A DNA stretch of 6,731 nt from Halieaceae bacterium (GTDB lineage Bacteria > Pseudomonadota > Gammaproteobacteria > Pseudomonadales > Halieaceae): NCBI GenBank assembly GCA_011524755.1, contig WTJR01000179.1, forward strand, positions 1-6,731, read 5' to 3'. Within the stretch, counting starts at the first letter, position 1; every line of letters starts with the position of its first letter. The notes beneath the pieces are model-generated. The model saw only the letters and a program-made list of their open reading frames with translations, ran no database searches and was not told the DNA's origin. Positions 1 through 4,496 of this stretch are shown in pieces. Made by a program: the position numbers and the translations under genes.

Positions 1-53
1 TCCCGACACCCAGGTTCGAAGCCTGGTGCTCTATCCAGCTGAGCTACGGGCGG
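1..53 (-). tRNA. tRNA-Arg (anticodon UCG), 3' end cut by window edge
   Basis: Read on the minus strand from 53 down to 1, this is the 5' two thirds of a tRNA. It has a 7-base acceptor strand (47-53), T8-A9, a D stem GCTC/GAGC with an AGCTGGATA loop, and an anticodon stem CCAGG/CCTGG (22-26 with 10-14). The 7-base loop CTTCGAA (15-21) places anticodon TCG at 17-19. A 5-base variable region and the first T-stem bases GGGA follow at the edge. Anticodon UCG reads arginine CGA/CGG codons. The T arm, the 3' acceptor strand and any CCA lie outside the window, so acceptor pairing cannot be checked. By this count base 1 is C, which is less usual than G. Confidence 0.93.
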
Positions 54-81
54 AGCGGCTGTCACAATCGACAGGGCGCGA

Positions 82-110
82 AGTCTATCACGGCTTTTCC
101 ATGCTGACAT
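82..110 (-). promoter_or_regulatory. Putative sigma-70 promoter of the tRNA-Arg gene
   Basis: On the minus strand a -35 element ATGTCA (105-110, 4 of 6 matches to TTGACA) and a -10 element TAGACT (82-87) are separated by exactly 17 bases. Transcription would start near 75, about 22 bases before the mature tRNA 5' end. The bases just after the -10 are GC-rich, as is common at stringently controlled stable-RNA promoters; that regulatory reading is inference. Confidence 0.5.
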
Positions 111-132
111 TAGCGCATTGCATTAGACTTGA

Positions 133-141
133 TGCTACACT
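133..141 (+). promoter_or_regulatory. Putative extended -10 promoter for the 181 gene
   Basis: TGCTACACT at 133-141 is an extended -10 (TGn followed by TACACT). No good -35 lies at normal spacing; the nearest match, TTGCAT at 118-123, is only 12 bases away. Transcription would begin near 148, giving a leader of about 33 bases that consists mostly of the hairpin at 153-169 and the ribosome binding site. It is arranged back to back with the tRNA promoter. Confidence 0.4.
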
Positions 142-152
142 CGCCGCCGCAT

Positions 153-176
153 TTGGGAGTCACTCCCAAGGGGGAA
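153..176 (+). promoter_or_regulatory. 5' leader hairpin abutting the ribosome binding site
   Basis: TTGGGAG (153-159) and CTCCCAA (163-169) form a perfect 7-base-pair stem with a 3-base TCA loop. The purine-rich Shine-Dalgarno stretch AAGGGGGAA (168-176) begins at the last two stem bases, 4 bases before the ATG at 181. There is no U tract, so it is not an intrinsic terminator. A hairpin at the very 5' end of a transcript can protect the mRNA from decay or tune ribosome access; which applies here is inference. Confidence 0.4.
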
Positions 177-180
177 TGCA

Positions 181-534
181 ATGAACACAGATAGAGCGTT
201 TGTATCAGCCACACTGATGGCTGACGAAAACAGATCCGCCATCGAAGCTCGCTTAAGCGACGTATTGCAGCAATCCTTAACCCCCATGGAACCGGGACAA
301 GCGAAAACTTACATGGAGCACACGGCTGTTCGCATGGCTGAAGAAGCCGGCGCCGGCGTCACCATGTTCCAGATGGTTGAAATTAAGCACGCCAATACCG
401 CTTACATGATCCGTGTGGCCGTACTGACAAATGGCAGTGCCATTGGTTTGGACTTCATGGACATGGAAAACGGCCAGTTTTTCATTCCCGAAACCTGCCC
501 GGTGATACCGTTAGAAGTACCGACCATTAATTGA
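181..534 (+). CDS. Met-rich 117-residue protein of unknown function
   Basis: I do not recognise this family. The ATG at 181 has a strong Shine-Dalgarno run (GGGGG at 170-174). An out-of-frame ATG at 176 was discounted. The product is small and acidic, with no signal peptide or transmembrane segment, so it is probably cytosolic. An amphipathic, helix-prone N-terminal half (about residues 13-58) is followed by a strand-prone half containing the segments VEIKHA, YMIRVAVL, AIGLDFM and GQFFIPE, which suggests a small alpha/beta fold. It has 10 methionines in 117 residues and one cysteine. Its stop codon overlaps the start of the downstream MFS transporter (TTGA, 531-534), so the two are cotranscribed and probably translationally coupled. 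A role linked to the transporter is possible but unsupported by any motif. Confidence 0.8.
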   Translation: MNTDRAFVSATLMADENRSAIEARLSDVLQQSLTPMEPGQAKTYMEHTAVRMAEEAGAGVTMFQMVEIKHANTAYMIRVAVLTNGSAIGLDFMDMENGQFFIPETCPVIPLEVPTIN

Positions 535-1748
535 GCTCGCGCACCCGTAAATTCACCCGTAGGGACGTCATTACGTTTGCCACACTGACGGGCTTGTTGG
601 CGTTTGTGCCGATTTCAACGGATCTCTATCTACCCGCTATCCCCACTATGACGGAGGCGCTCGGAAGCTCTATCTCGCAAAGCCAGCTAACGCTCAGTCT
701 TTTCATGCTGGGCGTAGCCTGTGGTCAGATAATTTTCGGACCACTGTCCGATCAATTTGGAAGACTCCCGGTCATCCGAGTGGGCACACTGACCTACATC
801 GCTTTTTCACTCTTGAGCTCGCTGGCTTGGAATATCGAATACATGTGGTTAGCTCGAGTCGCGCAGGGCGCCGCGGCAGCCAGTGGGGCAGTTATTGCGA
901 GAGCACTCATACGCGATCGCTTTGAAGGCGATAGAGCCGCGCAAATGATGGCCTTGACCGGTGCTGCTATGGCGAGTGTACCGCTCATTGCACCAACGCT
1001 CGGCGCGTACATCACAGTCGAGTTTGGTTGGCGCTTTACCTTTGTCGCTCAATCCGTTTTCGCCGTGCTCGTTTACCTCGGCTTGTCGTCGCTCCAATCG
1101 GAGAGCAGCGACCCGCGCAGTGACAGCAAGGGCAAACTTACGTTAAGAGATATTGCGATCTCTTTTAGGGACTGCCTTGGAAACCCCAAGTTCTTGGGCT
1201 ATCAAATTGCTGGAACCCTGTCGTTTTGCGGCCTGTTTATCTACCTTTCGACAGTCTCCTTTTTTCTTAAAGACGTCTTTCAAGTCCCGACCGAATACTT
1301 TGGCCTCGCCTTTGCCATGACCGTGATTGGATTTGTTATTGGCAGCTTGCTGAGTTCACGATTGGTCATGAAGTGGGGACAAGATAAAACCCTCCACCGA
1401 GGCACCTTCGTGTGTTTGAGCGCCAACGCACTGGTGCTCTTTCTAACGCTTTATCTGCCCTCGTCCACGGTCGGATTTGCCATCCTATCTATCCTGTTTT
1501 TCTTCGGTATCGGACTGATTGCGCCCAATGCCTCAATGGGCGCTGTTTCTCTCTACCCGCATAAAGCCGGTGCTGCCTCCGCCGTCTATGGCTGCGTGCA
1601 TTCGCTAAGCTCCGCAACGGTTGGAGCTGTAGCAGGCCTCTTGTACGCGGGGAGACTCCTCGAGCCGGTGGCGCTCATGCTCCTTTGCTCGGTGGGCGCG
1701 CTCTTGGGAAGTGCCCTCATCCACCGATTCCGTCACCACACGGTCTAA
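531..1748 (+). CDS. Bcr/CflA-family MFS drug-efflux transporter
   Basis: The 405-residue product is a typical length for this family of proton-driven inner-membrane exporters (DHA1 group; relatives export drugs such as bicyclomycin or chloramphenicol). A short basic N-terminus (RTRKFTRR) leads into TM1 with the Bcr/CflA signature STDLYLPAIP (residues 29-38), including a membrane-embedded Asp31. The MFS motif A loop GPLSDQFGRLP is at 70-80. The family stretch ARVAQGAAAASGAVIARALIRDRF spans about 108-131, and PLIAPTLGAYI at 151-161 is motif-C-like. About 12 hydrophobic helices can be placed, with a charged central loop around 190-207. The start is TTG, overlapping the upstream stop by 4 bases; the next Met (39) would remove TM1. 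No clear Shine-Dalgarno precedes it, so translation probably depends on coupling. The substrate cannot be read from the sequence; the decarboxylase downstream hints at an amine. Confidence 0.92.
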   Translation: MSSRTRKFTRRDVITFATLTGLLAFVPISTDLYLPAIPTMTEALGSSISQSQLTLSLFMLGVACGQIIFGPLSDQFGRLPVIRVGTLTYIAFSLLSSLAWNIEYMWLARVAQGAAAASGAVIARALIRDRFEGDRAAQMMALTGAAMASVPLIAPTLGAYITVEFGWRFTFVAQSVFAVLVYLGLSSLQSESSDPRSDSKGKLTLRDIAISFRDCLGNPKFLGYQIAGTLSFCGLFIYLSTVSFFLKDVFQVPTEYFGLAFAMTVIGFVIGSLLSSRLVMKWGQDKTLHRGTFVCLSANALVLFLTLYLPSSTVGFAILSILFFFGIGLIAPNASMGAVSLYPHKAGAASAVYGCVHSLSSATVGAVAGLLYAGRLLEPVALMLLCSVGALLGSALIHRFRHHTV

Positions 1749-1758
1749 TTCGTAAAAT
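1730..1758 (+). promoter_or_regulatory. Weak candidate promoter for the decarboxylase gene
   Basis: TAAAAT at 1753-1758 is a 5-of-6 match to the -10 consensus. CCGTCA at 1730-1735, 17 bases upstream, is a poor -35. If used, transcription starts near 1765 with a leader of about 69 bases. The rest of the 85-base gap shows no terminator, so read-through from the transporter gene is equally possible. Confidence 0.28.
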
Positions 1759-1821
1759 TAAACCTACAAGGGTATTCGATCGGCCCCGTCGCATTGTTAA
1801 GCTTCTGGCTTACAGCTTTAT

Positions 1822-1836
1822 GGGGGCAATGCCGTG
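1822..1836 (+). promoter_or_regulatory. Ribosome binding site that selects the GTG start of the decarboxylase
   Basis: GGGGG at 1822-1826 sits 7 bases before GTG at 1834. The next in-frame ATG (1855) has its purine run (GAAGGA) only 1-2 bases away, which is too close. The ATG at 1829 is out of frame. Confidence 0.6.
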
Positions 1837-3180
1837 CACGAAATCACGAAGGATATGGAAGTACTGCAGCAAGCTATCGTTCGCTACAGCGTCGAGCGCA
1901 TGCGCATGGATCCTCCCGAGATCGACGCCCCCATGACACCCGAGCAGTTGACTGCAATGGCCGGCCAAACCATCACTGATAAAGGTTTGGGTGGTCTCGA
2001 GGCGCTCAGGCTGTTTACTGATGTCCTCGCACCTGCCTGCATTTCCACTGACCATCCAAAATTCCTGGCCTTTGTGCCGGCTGCGCCCACTGAAGCCTCC
2101 ACACTTTTTGACCTGATTGTAGGCGCCTCCAGTATTTGCGGTAGTTCCTGGCTGGAGAGCGCGGGCGCAACTTACGCCGAGAATCAAGCACTACGATGGA
2201 TAGCTGACCTAGCGGGTTTCGGTCCAAACGCAGGAGGTGCTTTTGTCAGTGGTGGAACCGCGGGAAACCTCTCGGCGCTGGTTGCTGCAAGACACCAATG
2301 GCGACGCGGCAAGCCGGATTTAGAGCCATTGCGCGGCCTAGTCATCTCATCTAAGGGCGCGCATGCCTCCATCAAGCAGGCCACCTATGTGATGGACGTC
2401 GACCTTCTCGAAGTGGGCGGCGATCGTCTGACGGGTCAGGATGTTGAGGAAGCAATTGCAGGGCTATCAGACATAGACCGTAAACGTCTGTTTGCCGTGG
2501 CCTGTACGGCTGGCACCACAAATCTTGGTGTCATAGATGATATGCAGGGTATTGGCGAAGTTTGTCATGGACAGGACGTGTGGATGCACGTCGATGGCGC
2601 CTATGGTGGCGCAGGTCTAGCTGCCCCGAGCATTCGGGAGGCATTCAACGGCATTGAACTGGCGCACAGTTTCATCGTCGACCCACATAAATGGCTATTC
2701 GCACCCTTTGACTGCTGCGCCCTGATTTATCAGGACCCACGATTGGCCCGCGAAGCACACCAGCAACAAGGGGCATACCTAGAGGTCGTCTATGACGGAG
2801 TCTGGAATGTCTCCGACTACGCACACCACCTCTCCAGGAGAGCACGAGGACTGCCGCTGTGGTTCAGCCTTGCCACGCATGGAACGGAAGCTTACGCCGA
2901 TGCGGTTGAGCAGACGCTGGCTGTCGCAAAAGAGGCCGCCGAGCGGATCGAGCGACACCCTGATCTTGAGCTAGTTGCAGAGCAAAATCTGTCGATCTGT
3001 GTATTCCGCAGAAAAGGTTGGAACCCCGAAGACTATGCAAACTGGAGTGATCATCAACTTGAAACCGGTCAGTCGTTCGTCACGCCCACAAAGCACAACG
3101 GCGAGACAGTGCTGCGTTTTTGCATCGTCAATCCGCGAACAACGGTTCAGCATATTGAGGAGATACTCGCGAGCCTTTAA
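1834..3180 (+). CDS. Group II PLP-dependent amino-acid decarboxylase (AADC-like)
   Basis: A 448-residue cytosolic, fold-type I PLP enzyme of the aromatic amino acid/glutamate/diaminobutyrate decarboxylase family, which converts an amino acid to an amine plus CO2. Visible landmarks are: SGGTAGN (139-145, phosphate binding), His177 in KGAHAS (stacks on the PLP ring), GTTNLG (227-232), HVDGAYGG (252-259; Asp254 pairs with the pyridine nitrogen), and the Schiff-base Lys286 in DPHKW. The Asp-to-Lys spacing of 32 and Lys-to-Tyr spacing of 29 match human AADC (Asp271, Lys303, Tyr332), so Tyr315 in GAYL corresponds to the catalytic loop tyrosine. The conserved RRARGLPLWF stretch lies at about 334-343. 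It is about 30 residues shorter than animal AADC, mainly at the N-terminus. The substrate is undetermined: aromatic amino acid, 2,4-diaminobutyrate, aspartate or glutamate are all possible. The WYL regulator gene follows after 9 bases. Confidence 0.93.
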   Translation: MHEITKDMEVLQQAIVRYSVERMRMDPPEIDAPMTPEQLTAMAGQTITDKGLGGLEALRLFTDVLAPACISTDHPKFLAFVPAAPTEASTLFDLIVGASSICGSSWLESAGATYAENQALRWIADLAGFGPNAGGAFVSGGTAGNLSALVAARHQWRRGKPDLEPLRGLVISSKGAHASIKQATYVMDVDLLEVGGDRLTGQDVEEAIAGLSDIDRKRLFAVACTAGTTNLGVIDDMQGIGEVCHGQDVWMHVDGAYGGAGLAAPSIREAFNGIELAHSFIVDPHKWLFAPFDCCALIYQDPRLAREAHQQQGAYLEVVYDGVWNVSDYAHHLSRRARGLPLWFSLATHGTEAYADAVEQTLAVAKEAAERIERHPDLELVAEQNLSICVFRRKGWNPEDYANWSDHQLETGQSFVTPTKHNGETVLRFCIVNPRTTVQHIEEILASL

Positions 3181-3189
3181 CGTAGGGCC

Positions 3190-4065
3190 ATGTCCGAGAC
3201 TCACCTGACCGATCACACTAACCAGCGCTGGGAGCAACTGCTCCGCTACCGCTACATCGAGCTTATCTCGCTATGGGAGGGTCGGCTTACCACACGAAAG
3301 TTGTGCGAGACGTTTGGGATTGGTCGCCAACAAGCCAATAAAGACCTAAGTAACTATCGACGCGCACTCAAGCGGGGTGACCTTGTTTACGATGCGGTCG
3401 CTAAACACTACTCACCTTCCGAGGACTTCGCTCCAATTCTGACGCGCGGACTTGCCTCGGAATACTTGCAGCTTGCAGCGCAACAAAGTGATGTTCAGCG
3501 GATTCTCGGTCACCTCCCCGTTGCTGCCGCCAGTGTTGAAGTCGTCAACGCGCCGTCGCGGGAACTACCTGCTGAGCTCCTGAGACCGATCATCCAGGCT
3601 ATGACAGAACATCGCCGTATTGATGTCGATTACGTTTCGCTCAATAACCCTGATCGAGAAGGCAGAATCATCGTGCCGCACACATTGGTTTGGACAGGTT
3701 ACCGCTGGCACGTCCGGGCATGGTGTGAAAAAAACCAGGACTTCAGGGATTTTGTACTGAGTCGATTCCGCGGCGAAGCAGACCTGATGGACGAGAGTCC
3801 TCGCCTCGCCGATCAGGATGACGATTGGCAACACATCGTCACCTTGAAGATCGAGCCAGATTCACGGCTGTCGCTGGAACAACAGGAAGTCATTGCTCAC
3901 GACTACAACATGATTGAAGGTCGCCTTGAAATCCCGGTTAGAGCCAAACTAGCGCCCTATCTACTGCAACTTTTAAACGTCAATACAGGTCCCTTGCTTG
4001 AGGACCCAAGAGCTCAGCAACTCGTGTTGACGAATCAAGACACCGTGAATACCTGGCTGATGTAG
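3190..4065 (+). CDS. Winged-helix/WYL transcriptional regulator, BrxR/CapW type
   Basis: The 291-residue protein has the three-part layout of BrxR/CapW repressors. An N-terminal winged helix spans about 14-75, with RYRYIELISLWEGRLTTRKL leading into the recognition region FGIGRQQANKDLSNYRR (42-58). A WYL domain spans about 127-200. A C-terminal dimerisation (WCX-like) part spans about 208-291. The WYL signature is changed to Trp173-His174-Val175 (GYRWHVRAW), followed by FRDFVLSRF (185-193); this pattern is what I expect of the BrxR/CapW group rather than of classical WYL proteins. Such proteins bind inverted-repeat operators as dimers, and their WYL pocket is thought to sense a ligand such as a nucleic acid. 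Known members control BREX, CBASS and similar phage-defence genes. Here the partner is the decarboxylase gene 9 bases upstream. The purine run TAGGG lies unusually close to the ATG, so translation may be coupled to the gene before. Confidence 0.9.
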   Translation: MSETHLTDHTNQRWEQLLRYRYIELISLWEGRLTTRKLCETFGIGRQQANKDLSNYRRALKRGDLVYDAVAKHYSPSEDFAPILTRGLASEYLQLAAQQSDVQRILGHLPVAAASVEVVNAPSRELPAELLRPIIQAMTEHRRIDVDYVSLNNPDREGRIIVPHTLVWTGYRWHVRAWCEKNQDFRDFVLSRFRGEADLMDESPRLADQDDDWQHIVTLKIEPDSRLSLEQQEVIAHDYNMIEGRLEIPVRAKLAPYLLQLLNVNTGPLLEDPRAQQLVLTNQDTVNTWLM

Positions 4066-4072
4066 CAACACG

Positions 4073-4109
4073 CGCGAGCCCTAGCGTCAAATTTGTGACG
4101 TGGCTCACG
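4073..4109 (+). repeat. Nested inverted repeat after the WYL gene (possible mRNA 3'-end hairpin)
   Basis: Outer arms CGCGAGCC (4073-4080) and GGCTCACG (4102-4109) pair with one mismatch. Inside, CGTCA (4085-4089) pairs with TGACG (4096-4100) around the loop AATTTG. As RNA this is a long interrupted hairpin 8 bases after the stop codon of the WYL gene. It lacks a U tract, so it is not a standard intrinsic terminator, but it could stabilise the 3' end of the transcript. It overlaps the CRP-like site, so the symmetry may instead serve at the DNA level. Confidence 0.4.
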
Positions 4110-4112
4110 ATT
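4091..4112 (+). promoter_or_regulatory. CRP/Vfr-like operator
   Basis: TGTGA-N6-TCACG at 4094-4109 matches the CRP core TGTGA-N6-TCACA at 9 of 10 positions, and the flanks are A/T-rich as in good CRP sites. Hexamers TCAAAT (4087-4092) and ATTTGA (4110-4115) extend the dyad with a half-base shift of axis. Its centre at 4101.5 is about 60 bases upstream of the predicted start of the 4185 transcript, the usual class I activator position. That CRP itself binds is inference; another dimeric regulator, including the WYL protein, could use this dyad. Confidence 0.45.
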
Positions 4113-4127
4113 TGAATAGCACTCGGA

Positions 4128-4155
4128 TTGGCCGAGCATACAAAGTTGTTATTCT
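4128..4155 (+). promoter_or_regulatory. Putative extended -10 promoter for the 4185 gene
   Basis: TATTCT at 4150-4155 is preceded by TGT (4147-4149), an extended -10. TTGGCC at 4128-4133 is a 4-of-6 -35 at 16-base spacing. Transcription would start near 4162. A perfect dyad CTCGG-N5-CCGAG (4122-4136) covers the -35 element and could be a second operator. The gene's ribosome binding site AGAGG (4175-4179) is 5 bases before the ATG. Confidence 0.5.
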
Positions 4156-4184
4156 GTTCGTCGGAGCAATGAATAGAGGTCGAT

Positions 4185-4472
4185 ATGAGCGCCGTTGAGC
4201 CCATCAACAATGCACAGTCGCAGAGCGTAGCGGAACGCCGCATGCGCATGCCTCCTATTCCCGACGACTTTTTCAGTTTGATTACTAACGAGCAGAAAAT
4301 TGCGCTTAATCAAAAGCAGCAGTTCGGCTGGTTTGTTAAGTTCGTGCGCCGACCCTTATTTCAGCCAATTGAAGTGGTGCTTTCCAACCCTGACGGAAGC
4401 GAGTTTCTGATGCTGGAGAACGATGGCGTCACGCGACCTTTCTTCAACGTTCGCACCGACGACCTACGTTAG
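4185..4472 (+). CDS. Small conserved-looking protein of unknown function (95 residues)
   Basis: The ATG at 4185 has a good Shine-Dalgarno (AGAGG, 4175-4179) and its own candidate promoter, so the gene is well supported although I cannot name the family. The first 25 or so residues are polar and probably disordered. They are followed by a helix-prone stretch (about 27-46, DDFFSLITNEQKIALNQKQQ) and a strand-rich part with the notable motif FGWFVKFVRRPLFQP (47-61), then VVLSNPDGSEFLMLENDG (64-81). The pattern aromatic-Gly-Trp / Arg-Arg-Pro-Leu-Phe / NPDG looks like a conserved small globular domain with two beta hairpins. There is no signal peptide, membrane helix or cysteine, so it is probably cytosolic. 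It converges on ppk with a 24-base gap. A link to ppk is not implied by the convergent arrangement. Confidence 0.8.
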   Translation: MSAVEPINNAQSQSVAERRMRMPPIPDDFFSLITNEQKIALNQKQQFGWFVKFVRRPLFQPIEVVLSNPDGSEFLMLENDGVTRPFFNVRTDDLR

Positions 4473-4496
4473 TTCCCCGGGAAACTGGGTAGCACC

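Noticed and set aside
1..53. tRNA-Arg as an integration site for a genomic island.
   Set aside because: Integration would normally be at the tRNA 3' end, which is outside the window to the left. No integrase or duplicated tRNA end is seen in the sequence given.
153..169. Leader hairpin as a transcription attenuator.
   Set aside because: There is no U tract, no leader peptide and no alternative pairing, so attenuation is not supported; only a stabilising or translational role remains possible.
1897..1908. The string CGCATGCGCATG occurs here and again at 4239-4250.
   Set aside because: Both lie inside coding regions as Arg-Met-Arg-Met codons, are not flanked by further similarity, and the string is self-complementary and simple. 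Two copies are most likely chance.
1810..2187. Open reading frames antisense to the decarboxylase, the transporter and ppk.
   Set aside because: They are out-of-frame shadows of strong conserved genes, with no ribosome binding sites and no recognisable protein character.
3190..4065. Presence of a hidden anti-phage defence system marked by the BrxR/CapW-type regulator.
   Set aside because: None of the other genes in the window encodes a nuclease, cyclase, BREX protein, effector or methylase; any defence function would have to lie outside.
4471..4486. A 16-base near-palindrome AGTTCCCCGGGAAACT in the gap between the convergent 4185 gene and ppk, considered as a bidirectional terminator.
   Set aside because: It has essentially no loop and no U tract on either strand, so it is not a credible intrinsic terminator.
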